This document shows, one piece after another, positions 31,845-43,701 of a stretch of DNA of 64,000 bases. The position numbers were made by a program, and so were the translations under genes. This DNA comes from Meconema thalassinum (taxonomy: Eukaryota > Arthropoda > Insecta > Orthoptera > Tettigoniidae). The notes below the pieces were generated by a model, which made no database searches, was not told where the DNA came from, and saw nothing but the letters and a program-made list of their open reading frames with translations. The stretch's first letter is position 1; each line of letters starts with the position of its first letter. The stretch covers positions 135,994,533 to 136,058,532 of the forward strand of contig OX336393.1 in NCBI GenBank assembly GCA_946902985.2, read 5' to 3'.

Positions 31845-33092
31845 GATATCAGTTTCTTGTGGACACGATAACTGCCGTAATTTTTCACCAATCACTTTGA
31901 ATGTTTTACATAATATGTATCCCCTTAAAATATCGGTCGAGTTCGTTAAAGGGCACAATCGGTCGACAGGGGTGACGGTGGGGGCTGTTTTTTCTTCGAA
32001 AAAGTGAAATATCGCTATAACTCTCTTAATATTTGAAATATCGAATCCATTCAAAGTTCATCTGTCGGATAAGGCCCAAAAATGTATGTTTGAAAAGTTT
32101 TTTGATAGCACCAATCATTGACCAAAGGGGTGGGAAAAAGTGGGTTTATCGGGAAACATTAATCATATCTCTCTTAATAGACACAATATCAAAACCCTAC
32201 AAAACGGACAATATTCCCCTAATAATTACCTAAAACTTTGTCTGAAAGAATTTTTGATCTGACCTACCATTACGCCAAGGGATGAGAAAAATGATTTCGG
32301 AATTAAAGAAAATGCCAAGTGCCATCGGAGGTTACCATGACAACGCTTCTAAATTGATGAGGGATGAGCTATCAGAGGTTGCCAAGACAACGCCATTGCA
32401 CGAGATCACATTCATTTTTCCATCTGACTCTGTGGGAAGCGGCTAACTGGTAGCATGCTGAACTTATATGCCCAAGGTCGCTGGTTCAAAGCCGGCCAAA
32501 GTCGTCGGATTTTCTAAGAGCACTAAAAATCCCTCAGCATGCTTTCCTTTTGAGGGGAAGCTCCAACGTTCGTTGCTGGTTGCGGTGGCATCTAGTAGCC
32601 AAGTTCACAGCTAGGTGTCGTTGACGTTAGTATATGGTACAAAATTAGGAACTACTACTTAAAATTGACCGTCTGTAGACCTTGCCTGAATTACAGACTA
32701 ATACAGTTATCACAATTAACACCGTTTATCAGATTCTACACACACCTAATGTACACGGGGTTACATGTCCACGTTGTCGCAGCCCCTAAACTGAGGAACC
32801 AACGAAAATCTCTGCGGGAGATAAAATTTTGCGTGAAGAAGTAACAGACTGTCAGATAGTTACTCATCAGTTCAAAACCTTGCATAAGGACAGTGTGATC
32901 ACAAGTATAAAAATGAACCCCAAATGACAAGAAGGTTACCATCGCCATAAGACAATAAAATGATAAAAATATGCATACAAAAACGAAAAAAAAAGTTAAT
33001 TAACCTCCAAATGTAAAATACTTTCTTGCAACAAATGAAGTCTGATCCTGCTACGAAAACTTGCATATTTTGCCTATTATACCCTATCCCCT
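31845..33092 (+). repeat. repeat family R, copy c, main part
   Basis: It resumes at ATATCAGTTTCTTGTGGAC and continues through the tRNA-like block near 32440-32500 (GGTTCAAAGCCGGCC), the SINE-A-like tail at 32690-32800 and the stretch GACAAGAAGGTTACC at 32928-32942. At 32905-32925 it preserves the empty site for H4. It is interrupted by the SINE at 33093 and ends near 33500. Confidence 0.65.
33077..33092 (+). repeat. 16-bp target-site duplication, left
   Basis: TTATACCCTATCCCCT occurs here and again at 33422-33437, flanking the SINE. The same site without a SINE is present at about 23660-23685 on the minus strand. Confidence 0.85.
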
Positions 33093-33421
33093 GACAGCCT
33101 CCGTGGCTTAGGCGGCAGCACGCCGGCCTCTCACCGCTGGGTCCGTGGTTCAAATCCCGGTCACTCCATGTGAGATCTGTGCTGGACAAAACGGAGGCAG
33201 ACAGGTTTTTCTCCGGGTACTCCGGTTTTCCCTGTCAATATTTCATTCCAGCAACACTCTCCACTATCATTTCATTTCATCTGTCATTCATTTGATCATT
33301 GCCCCAGAGGAGTGCGTCAGGCCTCGGCAGCCGGCACAGTTCATATTCTCGCCGCTAGATGGGGGCTTCATTCATTCCATTCCTGACCCGGTCGGAGACT
33401 GGAAGCAGGCTGTGGATTTAT
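33093..33421 (+). repeat. complete tRNA-derived SINE with target duplication
   Basis: It starts GACAGCCTCCGTGGCTTAGG (A-box-like) with B-box-like GGTTCAAATCC and a long body including CTCGCCGCTAGATGGGGGC. It is 329 bases long and bounded by 16-bp direct repeats, as expected for LINE-mediated insertion. The open frame across this region is incidental. Confidence 0.85.
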
Positions 33422-33509
33422 TTATACCCTATCCCCTAGTTTGCCCGGTGAAATCTACCTCCGCCTTCCGGCGTGCCGGGAGGATTTTTGTTCGTTTTTT
33501 TTTTCCTTT

Positions 33510-33845
33510 GGCCTTTAGTGCCGGGAGTGTCCAAGGACATGTTCGGCTCGTCAGAGTTAGTAGCTGCTTCTATGCGGACACCCTTGGGGTGAGCTACAAG
33601 TACCGTCACGTGTGGAGTGTTGTCTGGGGAGGAAAGTGTGATTGTAAGGACGAGGAATTGGAAGGTAGCGGCTGTGACCTATAGTTAGGGACCAACCCCA
33701 GCATTTTCCTGGAGGGAAGATGGGAAACCACAGAAGACCATCTTCATGGTTGCCGGCGGGGGGATTCGAACTTCCTCGCCTCCCGAATGTGAGCGACTGC
33801 CTGCAGCCACGCCGTAACGACCACGGCTAACTTACCCGGTAATAA
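33510..33845 (-). repeat. tRNA-like SINE
   Basis: On the minus strand the head reads GGCGTGGCTGCAGGCAGTCG with a GTTCGAATCC B box. The body contains TTTCCCATCTTCCCTCCAGG. A run of AATAATAAT lies on the head side at 33843-33856. It adjoins the end of repeat R. Confidence 0.55.
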
Positions 33846-33856
33846 CAATAATAATA

Positions 33857-34299
33857 ATGAATTACTAAATCTCTTGCAATCAGTTGCAATGTTCTCAATA
33901 TATCCAATCCCCCCACACCTCTCTCCTGGAACTGCAACACCTAAGGCAAAAGCCTACCGGTTCTGCTTAACGATCCTACTGTCGGATCGTATATCGTACA
34001 AAGAACATAATTATCGTGTTATTACGATCGATTGTGCGATTGGCAAGGCAGGTGGTTTTTGAACTCATTAACATGACATTGGCTGCAGATTAGCTATGCA
34101 AATGCTGTTGTTGTCGCCAGGAGAACCACCGCCCTCCCACACAGTCAGATAGTACCGTATTTAGTGTGATACGAACAGGGAGATAAAGTGAATGTTATCA
34201 TGCTATTAAGTTACTTTTGTTGATGTTGCTTCATTCATTAACTAAGGGCAATAGTAAAATGTTGCTAAACAAGATGCGTACTTGTCGCTGAGAGCTCCT
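33857..34299. other. no gene recognised
   Basis: It holds a short piece like repeat R (CCCACACAGTCAGATAG at 34136-34152) and otherwise unassigned sequence. The 62-codon frame at 33874-34062 resembles nothing known. Confidence 0.35.
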
Positions 34300-34490
34300 G
34301 GGTAAGATTCCTGGCTCTGTCAAGATATTTAGTTCTGGTCTGAGGATTACAAACCTGAGGGAGAGGTCGGTTCGATTCCCACCTCAGCCATCCTACAAAT
34401 AGCTTCCCGTGATTTCTCACTTCTACTCCAGGCCGGGATGGTTTCCTAACTTAAATGGGGCGTAAACCCGTAACATAATTATTGATTAAG
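34300..34490 (+). repeat. SINE family A fragment
   Basis: Contains GGTCGGTTCGATTCCCACCT and CAGCCATCCTACAAATAGC, the body of SINE A. The tRNA-like head is degraded. Confidence 0.55.
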
Positions 34491-34985
34491 TAATGCATTC
34501 ATTCCTTTATTCGCTCATTCATTTATTCGTCCATTCATTCATGTATTGATTTATTCATTTATTGATTAATGTATTCATTTATTGATCCATTCATTTATTC
34601 TTTTATTCATTTATTGATTAATGCATTCATTTATTGATCCATTCATTTATTCGTCCATTCATTCATGTATTGATTCATTCCTTCGCGTATTCATTTATTA
34701 ATTTATTCATTCATTTATTCATGTATTAATTTATGTATTCATTTATTCGTTCATTCAAGTATTGATTAATTCCTTTATTCGTTCGTCATTCATTCATTTG
34801 TTTATTAATTTATTCGTTGATTCATTTATTAATTTATTCATTCATTTATTATTTCATTTATTCATTTAATCATTCATTTATTTATTAATTTATTAATTCA
34901 TATATTTATTCATTCATTTATTCGTTCATTCATTTATTGATTCATTTAATAATTTATTTATTCATTTATTTATTCTTTAATTCTT
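34490..34985. repeat. TTCATTTA-type tandem array, left block
   Basis: About 500 bases of imperfect ATTCATTTATT units, ending in a (TTAC)n run at 34983-35003 that forms the tail of the RTE fragment. A second block of the same motif follows the fragment at 35950-36130. Confidence 0.9.
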
Positions 34986-35003
34986 ACTTACTTACTTACT
35001 TAC

Positions 35004-35965
35004 TTTCTCGGCGCTACAGCCTGGGGTAGGCTTTGGCCTCTCTCACGATTCCTCGCCATTCGTCCCTTCTATGAGTTTTCTCCCACCATCTTCCAACCCT
35101 CATAGTTCTCAGGTCTTCTTCTAAGTCTTGTAGCCATCTTTTGCGCGGTCGTCCACGTCTCCTCTTCCCTCCCATAGTTCCATGTAATATCTTCCTTGGT
35201 GTTCTTTCTTCATTCATCCTCTACATGACCAAGCCAATCCAGACGTCGGGACTTAATAAATTTCACAATATCTTCACCTTTGATTATCTCTTCAATGTCT
35301 TTGTTTGTCCTGATTCGCCACCCTTCATCCTCCTTTACCGGGCCATATATCCTTCTTAAAACTTTCCTTTCAAAAATTTTGACATCATTCTCATCATTTG
35401 TTGACATTGTCCACGTCTCAGATCCATAGGTCACCCACTGGTCTAATAGCGTCTTGTAGAGTTTAACTTTCAAGTTCCTACTTAAGAGTTTTGATTTTAA
35501 GAGCTTAGTGTTAGCATAGTAAGCCCTGTTTCCATTCATGATCCGTTTATGAATCTCCTCTGATACTGAATTCTCACAATTTAGTATAGTACCAAGGTAA
35601 CTGAAGCATTTTACATTCTCAAACTTATACTGACCAATTTCTACATTTGCTCTTGATCTTCTATCTTTTCCCGCTGACATTTTCATATATTTCGTTTTCC
35701 TTTAATTAATTCTCATTACCATCTTTCCACTCTTCTCCTCCAGAATCTTGAACATTTCTTTAAGAGATTCCCAGTTCCGTGCCATCAACACAATGTCATC
35801 CGCATATGCATTCGCCTGCTTGGACTTGCTTATTATCGTCCCTCCCAATCCCAGTTCTTTCATAACTTCATTCAGTGTCAAGTTGAATAACACTGCGGAC
35901 AATGAATCTCCTTGCCTCACTCCGGTATTCACCTCAAAATTCCTGCTATTCTTTAATGCATTCAT
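35004..35965 (-). pseudogene. RTE-like non-LTR retrotransposon, 5'-truncated
   Basis: The minus strand encodes TGVRQGDSLSAVLFN, the catalytic YADDIVLM, FSYLGTILN, YGSETWTM, ERKVLRRIYGPV, RRLDWLGHVE and a basic tail, GKRRRGRPRKRWLQDLEEDL. There is one in-frame TAA (near 35703) and one frameshift (near 35212). The fragment is enclosed by TTCATTTA arrays on both sides. It is a different subfamily from the 16-kb element. Confidence 0.85.
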
Positions 35966-36130
35966 TTATTTAATAATTAATTCATTTATTCATTTATTCA
36001 TTCAGTTATTTATTCGTTTGTTTGTTCATTCATTCAGTTTATTCATTTATTCATTCATGTATTCAGTTATTTATTAATTCATTTATTCGTTCATTTATTA
36101 TTTCATGTATTCATTTATTCATTCATTTTC
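35950..36130. repeat. TTCATTTA-type tandem array, right block
   Basis: Imperfect ATTCATTTATT units directly after the truncated 5' end of the RTE fragment. They have the same motif as 34490-34985. Confidence 0.9.
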
Positions 36131-37150
36131 TGTAACTTAAGTATCTTATCTTATAAAGGTAAATATTGATCATATTTCATAACAATTGATGCAGTAGTTT
36201 GTGTGGTGGGATCATATTAAGAAACGAGCTGTTTTATACAACCATTCAGTTAGCGCCACCTTAAGGGTCGGCTTTTCAGTAAACTTCAGTAAGTTATGCA
36301 ATGTTGAACAAAACAAGTGCTATGTTCGTTCTGTATTTACACGTCAGTGTATACATTTTCAATTTTTGGGCTATTCTACAGATTTTCAACAGTAAAATGA
36401 CCAAAAGCCGAGAGAAGAGCAAAATACTTTTTCAGTCCACATTTATCGTGTGGTATATCGTTTCAATTTTATTTCCGACAGAATGGGAAGTTAAAAACCT
36501 AAATTCTGGATTTTTGTGCCACATAGAAACGTGTGCTATACAGTACTAGCAGACTAATATAACGGGAAACTATGACGTACGGTGCCGTTTAAATTATTGT
36601 GCAATGAGTTTAGAGATATTGCCGTGACGTCAGTGTCTGGCTGTCAGAGACAATAGCGGGTAGATTAGCGTCGATAGGCAGCGTCCAGCGTCATTGTTGG
36701 TTTTGCTATCTCCATTTCCACACTTTCACTCTGTGTTTACAGTAATGTTGTCATTGTGTTTCCCACGCTACTGTACACACCCACATGCAATACCAGTGTA
36801 TATTCTACATCGAGGTGGTGCTAGGTTTTGTGAGACAAAACAGGTTTCTGAGGCTCTTTTTTCTAAATCTAGATTCTAGTGGCAGAATATGGAATAATAA
36901 TCTCTATAAATAAAGTAAGCGTTCTGTTTGAACATCTCGAATTTTCGTCTAACACTTTGTATTCATCCCTGTTGAGCTGTATAATAACTAGATGTATAAA
37001 AATCTGTAAAAGTTACGTTTTACCTAAATTAATAAAGTGCCCTTCCTTGTTTATGTTAACAATAAATAAGAGTTAGTGACAGTGGAAGGACAAATATCAA
37101 TTAAATTAGGAAGGGTTTCGGAAAACGAGAACGAAGGGTTTTCAGCAATG
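36131..37150. other. no gene recognised; possible single-copy DNA
   Basis: I find no resemblance to other parts of the window. A perfect TGACGTCA (CRE-type palindrome) lies near 36624-36631, followed by a GC-richer stretch, and AATAAA-like signals near 37030-37070. Short open frames do not resemble known proteins. It could be host intergenic or intronic sequence. Confidence 0.35.
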
Positions 37151-38832
37151 AAAAGCCTATTTTCATTAATGAAAAATATAGGCTTATGAGATCACCTTTT
37201 GTTCGTGTTTGTCTCCCCCCTAATAACTTCTGAATGGCTGGAGCGATTTCAATGAAACTCGGTAAGTTCATAGCACTATTCCGGACGACCCCGACCGTGC
37301 CGTTCAAATTTTGTTACGTCTCACCAATCCAACATGGCGGCAGTCAGCATTCAATATATCCGAAACTATTACAGATATCACCCTGGAATATTTAGCGGTG
37401 ATGAAGGGAACTACTAGAAGTTCACCTATGTGACTTTTCAAATCCTGGTAACTTCAAAACCAACATGGCGGCCAAGCAAAATTGCGACTTTTAAATAGAC
37501 GTTTCTCGCGATTTAACCAACCAAACGCAATGAGACTTGGTACAGTATATGTTTATACACATTGTAATGCACCGAAATCTAACTTCGTTCAATAGTTTAC
37601 ATATCCTCAAGATGGCGGCTGTGCGAAATATTCTACCAGCATTCTATATCTCTCAAATTATTAGAGGTATCACCCTGAACTTTTGTACGGAGATAAAGGG
37701 TATTGCGGGAAGTTCATCTATAAGACTTTCAAAAACCGGTTAGCTATAAAACTAATATGGCGGCCAAGCGAAGTTGAAAATTTTAAATAGACCTTTCTCG
37801 CTATTTAATGATCCAAACGCAATGAAACTTGGTACAGGAAATGTTTATACACATGGTAATTCACTGGAAATCTAATTTAGTTCAATTGTTTACATAACCT
37901 CAAGATGGCGGCTGTGCGAATTTTAAAATTAAGATTTTATTTCTTGTGTCGTAATCAAGCGATCGAAGTGAAAGTTCGAATAATGAATCTACGCAATAAT
38001 TTTCCTTTAATGGTACATGACTCTATAAAAACTAACCCCGTGGCACTACAGCCCTTGAAGGGCCTAGGCCTACCAAGCGACCGCTGCCCAGCCAATTGGC
38101 CTGCCGATATTGGGGTGACGCGTGGTCAGCGCGTCGGGTCCCCTCGGCCGTTAATCTTGGTTTTCGTGACCGGGGCACTGTCTCACTGTCAGACAGCTAC
38201 TCAATTGTCCTCACGAGGCTAAGTGTACCCCGTTCCAACCCTCACGTCAGTTTTAAAATCCCTGACGGAGCCGGGGTACATGACTCAATGGCCTATACAT
38301 ATAACACTCCAACATGGCGACCATCCGAAATATTTAGATGGATCTCAATATCTACGAATCTATTACAGCAATCAAACTGAATTTTTTAATGTTCATAGGG
38401 GCTAAGAACATAAGTTCACCTACAGGATTTTCAATAACCTGGTGATCACAAATCCAACATAGCGGCGACGAGAAGTATAAATATTCACATCGACGTTTCT
38501 CGCTATTTAGCCATCCGTGTGCAGTGACACTTGGTACAGTAGATCCTTATTATACAACTGTTAATCCTCTGGCATTTTTCAATTGTTTCCATAACCACAA
38601 GATGGCAGCTGTGCGAAATTTTAAAATCTCGTTTTTTCCATGTGTCTTAATCATGCGATTGAAATACGTAAGAGTACATCCAACATGGCGACCATCCACA
38701 ATATTTAGTCGGTTCTCAATATCTACGAATCTGTTACAACAATCAAACTGAAATTTTGTATGTTAATGAGGCAGCTGACATAAGTAGGATATATGAAAAT
38801 AGGCTGTATAGTTCTTCACGGAACTACTTGTT
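37151..38832 (-). mobile_element. HINE-like element H6 with SINE insertion
   Basis: The left end has AAGCCTATTTTCATTAATGA (hairpin). The right end, read on the minus strand, is AACAAGTAGTTCCGTGAAGA then GCCTATTTTCAT. It is closely related to H4, with ATGGCGGC-type motifs at about 145-base spacing (e.g. 37331, 37466, 37612, 37758, 37905). Here the microsatellite is almost lost. A SINE-B fragment at 38024-38274 is absent from H4 at the equivalent site. Confidence 0.7.
38024..38274 (-). repeat. SINE-B fragment with 12-bp target duplication
   Basis: GGTACATGACTC flanks the insert at 38012-38023 and 38275-38286. H4 has a single copy of the site near 24748-24758. The body matches the SINE at 15566-15858 but lacks the tRNA-like head and the TAA tail. 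Confidence 0.8.
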
Positions 38833-38949
38833 GTTTAACGTTGTTTTAGCCTAGTTTTACAAGGAAGGTAAATTATTTGAAAATGTGTGATACAATTAAT
38901 TAATTAAAATATATTGTATGTTTTGCTTCTGTTAGTGCGTAGTGAAAGG

Positions 38950-39125
38950 ATCGAAGTACATCAATTAATCGACAAAAGAATTAATCGATAATTTGACCAA
39001 CCGATAGATCGATTAAACGACCAATCGATTAAACGCACAATTTATTCATAGTTATTTGTAGAAACTAGTCTATTCTTCTGCTTCGATTAATCGATTATTC
39101 CACAACTTAAATTAATCGATTGTGA
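38950..39125. repeat. cluster of TTAATCGA / TCGATTAA motifs
   Basis: The octamer or its complement occurs about seven times in 165 bases (38964, 38980, 39008, 39025, 39083, 39087, 39111), including the palindrome TTAATCGATTAT-like core. Such clusters occur near the ends of some hAT elements. No terminal inverted repeat pair was found here. Confidence 0.5.
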
Positions 39126-39204
39126 TAACCAAATTTACCCTCAGTTCAATTTTTGTCTGTTGGTTCTTTTTGATGGGTTGGCGTCAAAACTTTGTTCTTG
39201 TTGA

Positions 39205-39330
39205 TGATTATTATTTAGGGGCTTTGCTACATCGTGGTAATATAGCCCCTTTTACTTCAGTGTGTGTCTGATAACCTGTATCACTGTGATGTCGTTACAA
39301 TTGTGTGCATCTGGCGTCAAATCTACTGTG
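39205..39330 (-). repeat. SINE family A tail fragment
   Basis: Contains AGGGGCTTTGCTACATCGTG and GTCTGATAACCTGTATCACT, matching the tail at 52742-52820. The tRNA-like head is missing. Confidence 0.5.
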
Positions 39331-39369
39331 GTGCGAATATCTTGTACATTCTTACTAAAGTAGAAGATA

Positions 39370-39620
39370 CCCTAGATCTACAATCTATTCAGAAACCAGA
39401 CAGCAGTTTTTCGAGCTGAAGGAAGTGGGAGAGAAGCTGGTATTCAGAAAGGTGTAAGGCAAGGCTGCAACTTATCACCCATACTTTTCAATCCTTACAT
39501 TGAACAAGCAATGGAGGAAATTAGAGCAAAAACCTCAAGTAGGAGCAAAGATTGAAGGAGGAATAATTTCAACTCTGAGGTTTCCTGATGACATTGACTT
39601 CTTAACCGATTCACAAGTGG
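39370..39620 (+). pseudogene. RTE-like RT fragment
   Basis: The plus strand reads GIQKGVRQGCNLSPILFN, then after a one-base frameshift VGAKIEGGIISTLRFPDDID. These match RT motif 4 and the catalytic block, with FADDI changed to FPDDI. Only about 80 codons remain and the key region is altered, so it is dead. Confidence 0.75.
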
Positions 39621-39734
39621 ATGTAACCTTCTAACTGCTATGTATTTCCAGATGAATAAACACCCATGTGCTTAGTTACTTTCACACATCATAGCCGCAT
39701 TCTAAATCAAGGCCCTAAATCAATTTAACATATT

Positions 39735-39990
39735 CTCCTCTCTCCTATTGGTTCTACGAAGGTGGTAAGTTACACTTCCCAGTTATGGGTCTTTATTAAA
39801 CCACATACACTTAAACAACACGGCTATGACAACATTCATTGTAAGTTCACTTTTCCACATAGTCCCCAGGAAACTGTATACATTTCTCGGAACGGGCAAC
39901 CAACTTTTCGATTCCGGATGCGTAGAAATCACCTCCACCTGGATGTAGCTGCTTTCCCCTCCTCATCGTTTCGAAATCGTCGTCCACCGT
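39735..39990 (-). pseudogene. mariner transposase C-terminal fragment
   Basis: Read on the minus strand it gives GRRFRNDEEGKAA-like sequence, then FYASGIEKLVARSEKC and GDYVEK. It is a close relative of the plus-strand mariner at 50540-50706 plus 52567-52680. SINE-C abuts it at 39991. Confidence 0.65.
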
Positions 39991-40325
39991 GATCCACGGT
40001 GGGTGAGTGGATAGCGTATCGGTCTACTAACCCCAAGATTGCAGGTTCGCGGCAAAAATACGATAAGCATGTCATACGATGTTGGCATGTCAAAGAACCC
40101 ATTTGAATTCAGTAGGCCGTGTTCATAATGTCAAAATTAATCTCGGGAGTTTCCGCCAACACAAAGTTCCTCATTTCTGTACTAGAAAGCGCTATAGTGT
40201 TCAAGGATCTTAGATATCTAACATCCTTGACTTTCATAGTGATTCTAGGAACATCGAAATTCGACATGCAAGCTACCCTCTGGGTGTCAAATTACAAAGC
40301 TTGCAACCGGCACCCGAGGCCATAC
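39991..40325 (+). repeat. SINE family C, interrupted by LTR copy 2
   Basis: It starts CCACGGTGGGTGAGTGGATA and ends CACCCGAGGCCATAC, where the LTR element inserted. The remaining tail ATACGATATT is at 50420-50430. A fuller copy is at 54863-55122. The B box is degraded here (GCAGGTTCGCGG). Confidence 0.6.
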
Positions 40326-43300
40326 TGTGCCCAACTCTAGGAATGGGTATTCCAAGTTTCAGACACCTAGATATCAAGGGAAAGGCTGTAGCCGCTTTTG
40401 AAAGTTCAGATATTTGAATATCGCGCTACATTGCTTCGAGAAGCATTTAGAAAGAATTTACCGATAGTTGGATGTCAAGTGACGTAGCGAGTAATAGCAG
40501 AGGTGGAGGCTATTTATTGATTAAATAGTGAACTATGGAGTAGAGACTTGAGACTGGGATCAGATTACTGACACGGCCAAATGAAAGAGAATGCAATTAG
40601 TATCAAGTAAATCGGACCAGGGATTCAAGAGATATGAGGATTTCTAGATATCAGGTGATGACGCGTGACCCTGACAGTTTTGAATAAAAGCCAGCTGGAG
40701 CAGGCATGGTCAGCTCATTCTAACACAAGCACTTGGTGAGCAAGTTGCATCTACGCTGAGCCAAGGCACATGGTTGCCGAATCTACGCAGAAGTTCTTTT
40801 CAAGTCGTGATAGTCACGAGAAGTGCTGCGCTACGAGTAGGAATTTAGTAAGTTTCTGGTGAGGAGAATCACTGAGGTGATTGTTTTTCTACAGACAGTG
40901 GTGGAAATATTTATATTTCTACAAGGACATATGCTAGACTTTGTCTAGAAAATAGTATTTTGTCACAGTCCAGTAATAACTCAATACTTGGATGTTTAAA
41001 TCCATTTCAAGTCAGTTTTCATTTTTGTAACTAGTTAACCACTTCGATCTGTCAGTACACTGAAGACTAGTCTATAACGGTGGCGTTCATTAGTCTACGC
41101 AAGGGAAACTGCAGGTTGCTTAGCGCATGGCAGATGGTGATATAACAAACCATGCCCAGGGAACGATCTTCAGAACAGCCGTTAATTGCTTAGACTGTCA
41201 GTGTTTTTCTTGTACTGATGAGATTACAGTGAGTTATGTTACAACTGACATATCTAAGAAGAGATCACTTAGATCTGACCCTATTTAAACAAACTGTTAT
41301 GGCTTTGATAGAAGCCCATATTAAAATGGAACCACAGTTTATTCAAACGTCGAAAGATACTACCACTATGTCTGACTAGACGAATTGTGGGTATATGATG
41401 GCGGCCGATACAAGGATTATACGTGCTTGTCCGATAGGGCATGTCTATGGATAAATCTGGTACAGACCAGGTTTACTACGCTTCAAGACCATCAAGAAAT
41501 GTAAGCCACATTTGAATTATTTTATGCCTAGCTAATTGGAACAAACTATTTTTCTGCAGATGACCAACACATTTTTTTCGTCGTATTTAAAGCTTGCAAT
41601 GATTTACGCAAGACTTGTTAGAGTTATTCTGAGCATTTTCAACACTCAGAACAGTTTAGGATCGATGACCGAGCATTTCGAGCATTTATTTGAATTTTTC
41701 ATATTTTAAGGAAAACACGGAAAACCCCGATGTAACTGTAAAAGTTAAATTTATTTTTGTTGAGTAAAGGATATTTTTTTTCCTTATTCGAAGGTTCGAA
41801 CATGTGGATTCTCACATAATGAGATGATAATTAAACATATTTAAAATGATACAAATAATAATAATAATAATCCACTAATAATAATAATAATAATAATTTT
41901 CATAATTTTTCTAAATAATTCTTGGATATTATATTTTCTAATAATCATATGTATTGAGAAAGAGCCTGTGAAGTAGTTTAATCATTTCTAGTTTGGAACA
42001 GGAGATTTTCCGAAGGAGAGTGGTTAGCGCAAGCCCGCATTCAACCAACATTTCAGTTCTGGTTGAACAGTTGATATTTGCATTGAGCAAAGTATATTTT
42101 TCAGATAACACGGAGAGGCATGAAACGGGAAGCAAATGATATTTGTATCAAATAGGATATTTTTGTATTTATATAAAATCATGACGTAAATACACTCGAA
42201 AGTGAAATGAAGATTTTCATAAGTATGGTAAATTCACGGGTTGAACTGAATGGTAAAATAAAATAAACTTGTAAGTTTATTAATCTTCCAGTGTTGATAA
42301 CAAGCAGAGGCTTGATTTATTGTATAAATTTTGGGAAGATAATTTATGTGTGGAGTAGTTGAAATGCCATTCCCAGGTGCGCATGTTTAAGTCGCAGGAA
42401 TGAAGGTTTTTTCGAGCATCAATCAAATAGCAGGTTCGATGGCTCAGGTTTATAGTAGGAGTATTGGAGCCACACATTTCGTCGTATGAATAACCCGAAG
42501 GTTATTTCTTGAAACCATCAGTTCTTATTTCAACCTTGTTTACGAATTCCATTTAGACTTTGATTTTGCTAGAACCCGGATTTGTCATGATAGTAGTTTA
42601 TTCTTCTTCAGAGGAAGACCTTTGCCGTTGTTGTTGTTGTAATATTGTGTTCTTACACAAATAATAGAATGGGCCACTGCCAATTAAAAATAATTCTTTA
42701 ACCACGAATAATTTGAAGGATGTTTTCAAATCCTAGTGCCATGAACTAAATGAATTCATTATAAAACTACAATTCTAATTTCCGCATTCTGTCGAAGAAT
42801 TGCAAGTTGTGAAAGTTGCTAAAAATGGCCATGAATATAAATATTTTTTATAATAATGTTTCCAAGTGGATAATTGAATAATTGAATGGTTCAACCATTT
42901 ATTGATCAAGTTGATGATTCAGAAATCATATATTTTGTTTGGAACTTGAAGTTCATAATCGAGTCACTTCTCGAAATGTTTAATGTCAGAAGAACAATTA
43001 ATTGTTGTTGTGCTTCGCACAGTTCTTCGATGCTATGCTCAATGGTCAAATACTTTTCAGATGTTATTAATTTATGTTAATAATTTGTGTTGCTTCGATG
43101 ATGATAATATTTTCGACGATATATTTTTGAAACTGGAAAAACAAGTGAAAGTTTAAAAATTCTATAAACATTTATTCTACGAGTGTTAATATCATGTAAA
43201 TATTCAAACAGTGATCTACGTTATTTCCAGTATGGACAATTAACTTTGAACTGGAATTAAATATTAATAATTTTGGAACACAGTCCACAGGACTAACAAT

Positions 43301-43657
43301 CGGACTTGTGTTTCCAAAAAGATTGTCATATGTGTTTGGGAAATTTCTGTATATTGTGTGTAAATAAGAGTGTGGATCGCCACACGTGGATGATGCTGCT
43401 TTGAGCATTCTTGCAGTCAGATTTTAACTTCAAAATAAACTGAGATAATTTTACCAGATGTGTCATACCCAATTAAATCTCCTTCTATCCTTATTGTTGC
43501 ATTAAGCCAAAAATCAGTAAAGCATTTTTTTAATTTGATGTCGTTTTTGCGATTTGCTTTAACCCATCTGGCGCTCCGGGATATTTTGACTCTCGTGCTG
43601 ACTGATTATTGGTAAAATGCATATGTGGTCGTGCGGACTCCGGTCTAAACGGGCACA
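40326..43657 (+). repeat. 5' LTR, copy 2 (3332 bp)
   Basis: TGTGCCCAACTCTAGG to TCTAAACGGGCACA. It matches 47088-50419 almost base for base, with differences such as GCTTCGAG for TTCTTCGAG near 40435 and a changed GAGTAAAG near 41762. It differs from copy 1 LTRs by many scattered substitutions and small indels. Confidence 0.92.
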
Positions 43658-43679
43658 TAAAATAAGATAGAGAGAGAAA

Positions 43680-43701
43680 TGGCTTCGAACGTGGGTCCCG
43701 A
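43680..43701 (+). promoter_or_regulatory. primer binding site, lysine-tRNA-like, copy 2
   Basis: TGGCTTCGAACGTGGGTCCC starts 22 bases after the LTR. It is a better match to the expected tRNA-Lys complement than copy 1, which has T for G in the GTGGG part. Confidence 0.5.

Noticed and set aside
33145..33684. 179-codon open frame
   Set aside because: It spans a SINE, its target duplication and part of repeat R; the continuity is accidental.
36600..36680. Host promoter with CRE site
   Set aside because: TGACGTCA and a GC-richer stretch are present, but no linked exon, open frame or splice pattern could be supported.
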